Below, piece after piece: positions 7,363 to 12,341 of a DNA stretch of 12,341 nucleotides. The position numbers were made by a program, and so were the translations under genes. Origin of the DNA: Alphaproteobacteria bacterium (lineage in GTDB: Bacteria; Pseudomonadota; Alphaproteobacteria; ATCC43930; CGMCC-115725); assembly GCA_030040495.1 (NCBI GenBank), contig JASHTP010000066.1, positions 1-12,341 on the forward strand, given 5' to 3'. Positions within the stretch are counted from its first letter, which is position 1, and each line of letters begins with the position of its first letter. The notes under the pieces are model-generated. The model had not been told where the DNA came from and ran no database searches. It saw only the letters and a program-made list of their open reading frames with translations.

Positions 7363-7392
7363 AAAAGAGCGCCGAACACAGGGGAGGTCGCC

Positions 7393-8742
7393 ATGGCAAT
7401 TACCGGCAGTTCGCCGGTCGTGTTGTCTGAGTCCGCCCATCGCAGCCAGTTGCGCCGGGCGGTCATCGCCAGCACGGTCGGCACCACCATCGAGTGGTAC
7501 GATTTTCTCCTCTACAGCGTCGTTACCGGCCTCGTCTTCGGAAAGCTGTTCTTCCCCAAATCCGAGCCGCTCGTCGGCACGCTCGAAGCCTTCGCCGTGT
7601 ATACCGTCGGTTTCATCGCTCGCCCGATCGGCGCGGCGATCTTCGGTCACTTCGGCGATCGCATCGGCCGCAAGGCGGCGCTCATCGCAACCTTGCTCAT
7701 CACCGGCATCGCGACCTTTGCCGTGGGCCTCGTGCCCACCTATGCCTCGATCGGCATTTGGGGCGCCGTCATTCTGACCGTCATCCGCTTCATTCAAGGA
7801 ATCGGCGTCGGCGGCGAATGGGGCGGCTCGGTGCTGCTGTCGATGGAGTGGGCGCGCACCAACGCCCATCGCGGCTTCATCGCCTCCTGGCCGCAATTCG
7901 GCGGCCCCGCGGGATTGCTGCTTGCCAATGTGGCGGTCCTGGCCTTCAGCGCCATCTCCGGCGACCAGTTCCTCGTCTGGGGTTGGCGCATCCCGTTCCT
8001 GCTCAGCTTCGTCATGGTCGGCGTCGGGCTCTATATCCGGCTCGGCATTCTCGAGACGCCGGCGTTTCAGCGCATGCTGGCGGAAAACCGGATCGAGCAG
8101 GCGCCCGCCCTGGAGGTGATCAAGCGGCAGCCCAAGGAGATCATCCTGTCGGCGCTGGCGCGCACCGCCGAGCAAGGCCCGGCCTACATCTATCTGGCGT
8201 TCGTCTTCGCCTATACCGGCCAAGTGCTTCACACCCCGCGCGACTTCGTGCTGACGGCGCTCATCACCGCGGGGCTGGTGTCGTTCGTCACGATCCCGCT
8301 TTCCGGATATCTCTCGGACCGCATCGGCCGCAAGCGCATGTACCTGATCGGCGCCGTCGCGACGGGAATATTCGGCTTCGTCTATTTCGCCATGCTGAAC
8401 ACGCTGGTGCCGAGCTGGATCTTCATTGGCATCGTGCTCTCCTTCGTGCCGCACGATATGCTCTATGGGCCGCAGGCGGCCTTGATCGCGGAGTGCTTCA
8501 CGCCGCGGCTGCGTTACAGCGGCAGTTCGATCGGCTATCAGCTCGCCTCGGTCACCGCCGGCGGACCGGCGCCCTTGATCGCCACGGCGCTGCTGGCATG
8601 GACGGGATCGGGTTACGCGATCGCCTGGTACATTGCGCTCAGCGCCGTGGTCACCATCGGCGCAACGCTGCTGATGCCGGACTACACGAACCGCGATATT
8701 TCGCAAGAGCATTCCTGGCGGACCCGGCGCCGGGCCGCCTGA
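7393..8742 (+). CDS. MHS-family MFS transporter (metabolite:proton symporter)
   Basis: This 449-residue inner-membrane carrier has the hallmarks of the metabolite:H+ symporter branch of the major facilitator superfamily (KgtP, ShiA and ProP relatives). These are GTTIEWYDFLLYS before the first helix, GHFGDRIGRKAAL in the loop between helices 2 and 3, RFIQGIGVGGEWGGS in helix 4, and the repeated motif SGYLSDRIGRKRMY in the second half. About twelve hydrophobic segments can be traced. Substrates in this family are carboxylates, aromatic acids or betaines; none can be chosen here. The start at 7393 is preceded by GGGGAGG, while the earlier in-frame ATGs at 7297 and 7324 would add a non-hydrophobic, family-atypical extension. 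It appears to be a single-gene unit with a hairpin in its leader and a terminator-like hairpin after its stop. Confidence 0.92.
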   Translation: MAITGSSPVVLSESAHRSQLRRAVIASTVGTTIEWYDFLLYSVVTGLVFGKLFFPKSEPLVGTLEAFAVYTVGFIARPIGAAIFGHFGDRIGRKAALIATLLITGIATFAVGLVPTYASIGIWGAVILTVIRFIQGIGVGGEWGGSVLLSMEWARTNAHRGFIASWPQFGGPAGLLLANVAVLAFSAISGDQFLVWGWRIPFLLSFVMVGVGLYIRLGILETPAFQRMLAENRIEQAPALEVIKRQPKEIILSALARTAEQGPAYIYLAFVFAYTGQVLHTPRDFVLTALITAGLVSFVTIPLSGYLSDRIGRKRMYLIGAVATGIFGFVYFAMLNTLVPSWIFIGIVLSFVPHDMLYGPQAALIAECFTPRLRYSGSSIGYQLASVTAGGPAPLIATALLAWTGSGYAIAWYIALSAVVTIGATLLMPDYTNRDISQEHSWRTRRRAA

Positions 8743-8754
8743 CCGGCAAGGCTG

Positions 8755-8795
8755 ACCGGCTCTGCCTCCTGCACGAACGGGCGGGCAGAGCCGGT
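8755..8795 (+). terminator. Terminator-like hairpin after the MFS gene
   Basis: ACCGGCTCTGCC at 8755-8766 pairs perfectly over 12 bases with GGCAGAGCCGGT at 8784-8795. The 17-base loop is followed by TTTCC. It begins 13 bases after the transporter stop. The T-run is short, as is common in GC-rich proteobacteria. Confidence 0.65.
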
Positions 8796-8989
8796 TTCCG
8801 GGGACGGTCGCCCGCTTTCGTGCCGTCCGCCGCGGCACGGAGCGCGACGCGCGATCACGGTGCCCGCTTCCGGCCATGACCGCGATCGGCGGTGGCCCGC
8901 TCGCTTGGGACGGAGTAGGCTTCTACCGCGTCGCGCGTCGGATCGTCTCTGCGGGCTTGACGCGCGCCGCCGAACCGGGGAGGCCTTTC

Positions 8990-9490
8990 ATGCGCATCCG
9001 CCGACTTGCGATCTCGGCCGCGTTCGCCGCCGGACTCGCTTCTCTGCCGATCTCGGCCGCAAGCGCGCAATACTATGCGCCCTGCTCGCCCTTTCCGCTG
9101 GCCTGGCCGTTCTGCGCGGTGGGCGCCATTGTCGGGACTGCCGCGACGATCGCGACCGCGCCGTTCTGGGCGTTGTCCGGCGCGCCCTACTACGGCTACT
9201 ACCCGCCGCCCTACTACCCGGCGCCGAGCTATTATGCCCCGGCCTATTACCCGCCGCCCGCCGTGACCTATGCGCCGCCTCCGGCTGCGGCGCCTGAAGC
9301 GGCGCCGGGCGCACCCAGGCCGCTGGCGCCGCCGCCGGCGACTCATTCCGCAGCGGGCTATGCTCCGCCTCTGGACCGGAACGCCTATTACTTCTGCCCG
9401 ACCAGCAAGGCCTATTATCCCTATGTGGCCAAGTGCCGCGTTGCCTGGCGATCCGTCCCGATCACTCCGCCGCATTTGCCGCCGCGATAG
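8990..9490 (+). CDS. Secreted proline/tyrosine-rich protein of unknown function
   Basis: This 166-residue protein has a clear signal peptide, with probable cleavage at ASA|Q after residue 26. A short hydrophobic segment follows (AVGAIVGTAATIATAPFWAL). A low-complexity middle is built from YYPPPYYPAPSYYAP-like units, and then comes a Pro/Ala-rich linker. The C-terminal block contains YFCPTSKAYYPYVAKC and ends in PPHLPPR. Small exported proteins with this plan (signal, hydrophobic patch, Pro/Tyr repeats, C-terminal two-cysteine block) are common and uncharacterised in Hyphomicrobiales. The start is supported by GGGGAGG at 8977-8983. The stop TAG lies right at the boundary with an IS66 transposase relic, so the C-terminal end should be compared with homologues in case the insertion altered it. 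Confidence 0.75.
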   Translation: MRIRRLAISAAFAAGLASLPISAASAQYYAPCSPFPLAWPFCAVGAIVGTAATIATAPFWALSGAPYYGYYPPPYYPAPSYYAPAYYPPPAVTYAPPPAAAPEAAPGAPRPLAPPPATHSAAGYAPPLDRNAYYFCPTSKAYYPYVAKCRVAWRSVPITPPHLPPR

Positions 9491-9669
9491 GCGGCGGCGA
9501 GCGGGCGGCCGCCCGCTACTCGCTGATCGAGACGGCGACGCTCAACGGGCTCGACCCGCAAGCCTGTCTCGGCGACGCTCTCGCCCGGCTGCCGGGTCGC
9601 CCGGCCAAGCGCGTCGCCGAGCGTCTGCCCTGGAGCTGGAAGCCCGGGCCTGCCAATCTCGCGGCATGA
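9490..9669 (+). pseudogene. IS66-family transposase (TnpC) C-terminal relic
   Basis: In the frame ending at TGA 9667-9669 the DNA reads GGERAAARYSLIETATLNG, then DPQACLGDALARLPGRPAKR and VAERLPWSWKP. This is the characteristic C-terminal domain of IS66 transposases (GGERAAxxYSLI, then NGLDPxxxL, then a final LPWxWKP). Only about 58 codons remain; tnpA, tnpB and the catalytic part of tnpC are absent. The homology begins immediately at the end of the preceding secreted-protein gene. The stop codon overlaps the ATG of the next gene (ATGA). Confidence 0.85.
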
Positions 9670-10262
9670 CCGACGCCGTCGTTCGTCTGAAGATCGTGCT
9701 GACCGACACCGAGCCGCCGATCTGGCGCAGGGTCGAGGTGCCGGCCGAGATGACGCTCAAGGACCTGCACGCCGTGATCCAAGCGGCCATGGGCTGGGAT
9801 GACGCGCACCTCTATCAGTTCCACGTCGGCCGCGAGACGATCGCCGGACCCGGCATGGACGGGGAGGGCTTCGGCATGCCGCGTGCCATCGGCGCCGGTC
9901 GCGTCCGCCTCGACGACCTTGCCGCGCGCGGCGTCAAGCGCTTTGCCTATGTCTACGACATGGGCGACAGCTGGGAGCATCGGCTCCAGATCGAGAAGCT
10001 GCTCCCCGCGGAGCCGGCAGCGAGCTATCCGCGCTTCATCGACGGCGCCCAGCGTTGCCCGCCCGAGGACGTCGGCGGCATTCCAGGATTCTACGAATTC
10101 CTCGATGCCATTGCTGACCCCAAGCATCCCGACCACGAGGATCGGCTCGAGTGGTACGGCGGCCCCTTCGATCCCAGCAAGCTCGACGCCGATCGCATCC
10201 GGAAGGCTATGGCCCGGATTGCCGCCCGACGCAAACGTGCCAAATCCAAGGCCACGCGCTGA
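9666..10262 (+). CDS. Plasmid pRiA4b ORF-3 family protein
   Basis: This 198-residue protein matches the pRiA4b ORF-3-like family along its length. It has LKIVLTDTEPPIWRRVEVP near the start, then TLKDLHAVIQAAMGWDDAHL, then YVYDMGDSWEHRLQIEK, then CPPEDVGGIPGFYEFLDAI and the ending EWYGGPFDPSKLD. The family is named after an ORF on an Agrobacterium Ri plasmid, is related to the TnpR protein of IS1096, and often lies next to insertion sequences. Its biochemical role is not established. It begins at ATG 9666 inside an ATGA overlap with the IS66 transposase relic, so it may have been a passenger or neighbour gene of that element. The C-terminus is basic (RKRAKSKATR). All the expected blocks are present, so it looks intact. 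Confidence 0.9.
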   Translation: MTDAVVRLKIVLTDTEPPIWRRVEVPAEMTLKDLHAVIQAAMGWDDAHLYQFHVGRETIAGPGMDGEGFGMPRAIGAGRVRLDDLAARGVKRFAYVYDMGDSWEHRLQIEKLLPAEPAASYPRFIDGAQRCPPEDVGGIPGFYEFLDAIADPKHPDHEDRLEWYGGPFDPSKLDADRIRKAMARIAARRKRAKSKATR

Positions 10263-10275
10263 GACGATCCCATGC

Positions 10276-10470
10276 GTGCTCACCGAGCGGCTACGCTTCA
10301 TCTGCCGCGGCTGCTACTTCATCTACGAGGAGACGAGCGGCGCGCCGCAGGCCGGCATCGCGCCCGGGACGCCCTTCGCCGAGCTGGCGCCGGGCTGGCG
10401 CTGCCCCGATTGCGGCACCGACAAGAGCACCTTCCGCCCCTATGTCGAGCTCACCCCGACACGGGCCTAG
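10276..10470 (+). CDS. Rubredoxin-type small iron protein
   Basis: From a GTG at 10276 this 64-residue protein has the rubredoxin layout: an iron-binding CxxC (Cys10-RG-Cys13), a central GIAPGTPFAELAPGW, and a second CPDCG (Cys43 and Cys46), ending KSTFRPY. One iron bound by four cysteines would make it a cytoplasmic one-electron carrier. The residue after the first CxxC is usually glycine; here it is tyrosine (CRGCYFIYEE). There is no ATG in this frame, and the ribosome site before the GTG is weak. It lies 13 bases after the pRiA4b ORF-3 stop, so it may be read from the same transcript. The redox partner is unknown. Confidence 0.8.
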   Translation: MLTERLRFICRGCYFIYEETSGAPQAGIAPGTPFAELAPGWRCPDCGTDKSTFRPYVELTPTRA

Positions 10471-10472
10471 CG

Positions 10473-10622
10473 CGATCCACCATCCATCGCCCGCAGCTCG
10501 CCGCCCGGCTCTCCGTCGAGGAGATCGCGCGCCGCGTGGGCTATGCCGAGCCCTCCACGCTCCGCCGCCTGATCCGGCGCGACACGAAGCAGTCGCCGGC
10601 TTATTTCCGCCGGGCGGCGTGA
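10473..10622 (+). pseudogene. Relic of an AraC-family transcription regulator (C-terminal HTH only)
   Basis: In the frame ending at TGA 10620-10622 the DNA reads LSVEEIARRVGYAEPSTLRR and then LIRRDTKQSPAYFRRA. This matches the second helix-turn-helix of AraC/XylS (GlxA-type) regulators, in which VGYxxPSxFxRxFxRxxGxSPxxYR is conserved. Fewer than 50 codons remain after the rubredoxin stop. No sensor domain, first HTH or start codon is present, so this is a 5'-deleted remnant. Confidence 0.75.
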
Positions 10623-10700
10623 CGGCGGCGCGGGCCGGGCGCGGCTCGCTTGCGGCGAAGGCGCCCACTCTTCTCGATGCGCCTACGCCCCTCCCCGAGA

Positions 10701-10757
10701 ACCGCCCACGCTCTGCCCCTCTCCGCCCCCATGGGGCGGAGAGGCCGGGAGAGGTGG
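10701..10757 (+). repeat. REP-like nested palindrome
   Basis: CCTCTCCGCCCC at 10718-10729 pairs perfectly with GGGGCGGAGAGG at 10733-10744 around a CAT loop. Imperfect outer arms (CCGCCCACGCTCTG before, GAGAGGTGGGGCGG after) extend the pairing. Intergenic CTCTCC/GGAGAG palindromes of this type are frequent repeated elements in Hyphomicrobiales genomes. It may also serve as a transcription barrier between the convergent AraC relic and the higA gene. Confidence 0.6.
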
Positions 10758-10879
10758 GGCGGCACTGTCCGTGAGGCGAGAACGGAGATCGTGCGGGAAG
10801 CGGCGGCGCGATCCTCCTCTGGAGAGCGCCGGCGGCGGCAAGCCGCGGCGAGAAATGCGGTGGATTTGCGCAGCGATGG

Positions 10880-11260
10880 TCACGCCGCCCTGTCCTTCCG
10901 CGACGGACGGATCAGCACCTCGGCGGCAATGCCGAGGCGAGCGTGCAGACGCCGGATCATGGCGATCGACAGGCTGCGCCGGCGGTTCAAAACTTCCGCG
11001 ACGCGCGTCCGCGTTCCGATGAGGGGCTCGAGGTCCTTGCGGGAAAGCCCCTGCTGTTCCATGCGGAACTTGATCGCCTCGATCGGATCGGGCGGATCCA
11101 TCGGAAACTGCTCGGCCTCATAGGCGTCGATCAGCGTCGCCAGCACGTCGAGGCGGTCGCCCTCGGGCGTTCCGCTCTTGGCGCCCCACAGGCGCTCGAC
11201 CTCGGCGAGCGCCTTCTTGTGGTCCGCCTTCGTGCGAATTGGCTTCAACTCACCTTTCAT
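10880..11260 (-). CDS. higA: HigA-type antitoxin with helix-turn-helix domain
   Basis: This 126-residue minus-strand protein starts MKGELKPIRTKADHKKALAE. It has the N-terminal HigA pattern (LWGAKSGTPEGDRLDVLATL, then PDPIEAIKFRMEQQGLSRKD), followed by a Cro/CI-like DNA-binding helix-turn-helix (LEPLIGTRTRVAEVLNRRRS, LSIAMIRRLHARLGI). It would neutralise the HigB toxin and repress its own operon. The ribosome site GGAGGTGA lies just upstream. Its start overlaps the toxin's end by 11 bases, the usual higB-higA order. The gene looks intact even though its toxin partner is truncated, so it may now be an orphan antitoxin. Its promoter would lie upstream of higB, in the part replaced by IS66-like DNA. 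Confidence 0.88.
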   Translation of the reverse strand: MKGELKPIRTKADHKKALAEVERLWGAKSGTPEGDRLDVLATLIDAYEAEQFPMDPPDPIEAIKFRMEQQGLSRKDLEPLIGTRTRVAEVLNRRRSLSIAMIRRLHARLGIAAEVLIRPSRKDRAA

Positions 11261-11489
11261 GCCTCACCTCCGTCACGTCGATCCGGTCATAGTCCCGGTG
11301 CGTGCCGATCCATTTGATCCAGACGATGCCCTTCTCGAAATCGACGGCCGCGACCAGCCGGTATGCGTTGCCCTTGACGTTGAAGACGATGCGCTCGGCC
11401 GTCACGATGCTGGCGGTGGCGTAGAAGCGTTTCACCTCGGCCGTGCTTTTCCAGCGCGCCTTCTTGACCTCGGCGAACCAGGCGTCCAA
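11250..11489 (-). CDS. higB: HigB-family mRNA interferase toxin, N-terminally truncated
   Basis: The frame reads DAWFAEVKKARWKSTAEVKR, then VFNVKGNAYRLVAAVDFEKG, then WIGTHRDYDRID. This is the core and conserved end of HigB toxins, ribosome-dependent mRNA endonucleases. Full-length relatives are about 95-100 residues and begin with an RVI...FW...HPDA-type segment before the (L)DAW position. Here only 79 residues remain and the first usable codon is a TTG at 11489-11487. Further upstream the frame reads unrelated residues (LQLHGADRTLT) and soon meets a stop. No ribosome site precedes the TTG. The homology ends within a few bases of an IS66-like terminus at 11491, so the toxin was most likely cut by an insertion and is probably inactive. 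Confidence 0.75.
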   Translation of the reverse strand: MDAWFAEVKKARWKSTAEVKRFYATASIVTAERIVFNVKGNAYRLVAAVDFEKGIVWIKWIGTHRDYDRIDVTEVRHER

Positions 11490-11490
11490 T

Positions 11491-11690
11491 GTAAGCGTTC
11501 GGTCTGCCCCGTGTAGCTGCAGTGCCGCCGATCAGCGATCCTTCGCTCCGCTGGAGACTCCTTCTGTAGCGCATCTCGGCGACACGCTGGCGAAGATCGC
11601 AGAGGGGCATCCGATCAGCCGGATCGATGAGCTGATGCCGTGGAAAAATGCCATAATTAAGTAACGTCGATGCGGCGTTGGCCGCGCTTG
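11491..11690 (+). mobile_element. Internally deleted IS66-family element remnant
   Basis: The left boundary is GTAAGCGTTCGGTCTGCC from 11491. IS66 elements characteristically begin with GTAA, and GTAAGCG is common among them. About 75 bases further on, the C-terminal end of an IS66 transposase is recognisable up to a stop at 11662-11664. A possible right end, CGCTTGAT at about 11685-11692, matches the inverted left terminus only weakly (AAGCG core). No 8-bp target duplication is evident, so the right border is uncertain. The catalytic genes are missing. Confidence 0.6.
11566..11664 (+). pseudogene. Second IS66-family transposase C-terminal relic
   Basis: The frame ending at TAA 11662-11664 reads HLGDTLAKIAEGHPISRIDE and then LMPWKNAIIK. 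This corresponds to the end of IS66 TnpC proteins (YLxDxLxxIxxHPxxRIDELMPW). Only about 30 codons are recognisable. It differs in sequence from the relic at 9490-9669 (LPWSWKP ending), so the two derive from different IS66 subgroups. Confidence 0.7.
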
Positions 11691-11736
11691 ATGCGAACGC
11701 GAACGGGCCAGGCGCCATCGCGCATTCGAGGATTTC

Positions 11737-12339
11737 ATGACCATTCGACACGAAATCGCGTCTGTGTTTGGAGGGAAGGCATTCGCCCGTCCCCTGTTCT
11801 ACGAATATCCAGGCGGGCTCCGGTTCGAGCTGTCAAACGGAGAGATGTCCCTCATTCGATTCCTCAGTGCGATCCGCACCGCTACGAAGATTTGCGACGA
11901 CATTTTCGAAGCCGAAGAAGCGATCGCCGTTTGTCTCCGGGTTACCCCCGAAACAAACTGTTTTGCCCATCGTAAGGTGATTGCCCAACTCCGCGGTGCG
12001 AGTATCGAGTTTCCCCGAATCCGGGAGTACTGGATTGAGCCAGCGGGCCTCGAACAGCAATGCATAGCCTTCGAGGTGCCCCACCCGATGCTGCAAAATC
12101 TCCTTTGGTGCGCCCTAGCCCGTGATTTCGGTTCTATTCGTCCCCGCCCGTATTGCTCGGTCTACCTCTTTAGCATGAAGCGAGGCGTGATGGTCCTGCC
12201 ATACGATGACCGCGGCATGGACGTTGTCGGGCCGAACCGGATGCTACTTTCCCGCCTTTACGCCGCGCATGAACAGCATCTCCTCCACCATGATCGGATG
12301 ACTATGGACGCTACCTTTGCGCTTCCCTTCCCGACATAG
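11737..12339 (+). CDS. DUF3885 domain-containing protein
   Basis: This complete 200-residue protein begins MTIRHEIASVFGGKAFARPL and continues FYEYPGGLRFELSNGE. It ends with NLLWCALARDFGSIRPRPYC, VYLFSMKRGVMVLPYDDRGM and DVVGPNRMLLSRLY. These blocks, especially the PLFYxYPGGLRFEL start and the PYDDRGMDVVGP end, are those of the DUF3885 family, whose function is not known. There is no signal peptide or membrane segment. GAGGA at 11728-11732 precedes the ATG. Its codon use is visibly less GC-biased than that of the chemotaxis, kinase and transporter genes, and it lies directly beyond an IS66 remnant, both suggesting acquisition from elsewhere. The stop falls two bases before the window end. Confidence 0.85.
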   Translation: MTIRHEIASVFGGKAFARPLFYEYPGGLRFELSNGEMSLIRFLSAIRTATKICDDIFEAEEAIAVCLRVTPETNCFAHRKVIAQLRGASIEFPRIREYWIEPAGLEQQCIAFEVPHPMLQNLLWCALARDFGSIRPRPYCSVYLFSMKRGVMVLPYDDRGMDVVGPNRMLLSRLYAAHEQHLLHHDRMTMDATFALPFPT

Positions 12340-12341
12340 TC

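Noticed and set aside
7174..8877. 567-codon open frame on the minus strand opposite the transporter
   Set aside because: It is a shadow of a clear MFS gene, and its product is highly charged and repetitive.
8796..8989. In-frame upstream extension of the Pro/Tyr-rich protein (ATG at 8876)
   Set aside because: The ATG at 8990 begins a perfect signal peptide and has a good ribosome site. The extension would bury it.
9180..9290. Tandem CCGCC/TAC-type repeats that could be read as a DNA repeat array
   Set aside because: They are codon-level repeats encoding Pro/Tyr units of the secreted protein, too irregular for a CRISPR or a true satellite array.
9270..9665. In-frame upstream extension of the pRiA4b ORF-3 frame
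   Set aside because: It reads Arg-rich sequence in a shadow frame of the secreted protein and the IS66 relic. Family homology starts right after ATG 9666.
11691..11736. Search for the missing HigB N-terminus on the far side of the IS66 remnant
   Set aside because: The minus-strand translations here (for example MKSSNARWRLARSRSHQ) do not convincingly match the HigB start, so the lost part seems deleted.

Overview
The window is very GC-rich with strong third-position GC bias. It carries IS66 remnants, a pRiA4b ORF-3-type gene, a HigBA pair and small secreted Pro/Tyr-rich proteins. Together these suggest an alphaproteobacterial chromosome, most likely Hyphomicrobiales (Bradyrhizobium/Methylobacterium-like) or a relative. 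This is an inference from gene content, not from a marker gene.

Left part (1-4387): a possible divergent gene start sits at the left edge. It is followed by a complete methyl-accepting chemotaxis protein (155-1846) and a KdpD-like sensor histidine kinase (about 2099-4126) that lacks the usual N-terminal nucleotide-binding KdpD domain. A 137-bp piece covering the end of the chemotaxis gene recurs, about 88% identical by hand count, right after the kinase (4113-4249). The kinase stop codon lies inside that second copy, so the kinase is bracketed by direct repeats derived from a chemoreceptor gene. No kdpFABC or kdpE is visible.

Middle part (4388-8742): after a short AT-rich leader comes a two-gene unit. 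It comprises a two-HKD phospholipase D superfamily protein (4388-6181) and a histidine-phosphatase family protein (6178-6744), joined by a GTGA overlap. I regard this pair as the best candidate for an undescribed functional module. Next are a small secreted protein (7017-7271) and an MHS-family major facilitator transporter (7393-8742), which has a perfect hairpin in its leader and a terminator-like hairpin after its stop.

Right part (8743-12341): an accessory region with decayed mobile DNA. It holds a secreted Pro/Tyr-rich protein (8990-9490), the C-terminal relic of an IS66 transposase (about 9490-9669) that overlaps by ATGA a pRiA4b ORF-3 family gene (9666-10262), a small rubredoxin (10276-10470) and an AraC-type DNA-binding-domain relic (about 10473-10622). 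A REP-like palindrome follows. On the minus strand there is a higA antitoxin gene with a 5'-truncated higB toxin gene. The toxin truncation coincides with an IS66-like terminus (GTAAGCG..., from 11491) and a second IS66 transposase C-terminal relic (about 11566-11664). The window ends with a complete DUF3885-family gene (11737-12339) of visibly lower GC, probably acquired. No tRNA, rRNA or CRISPR was seen.
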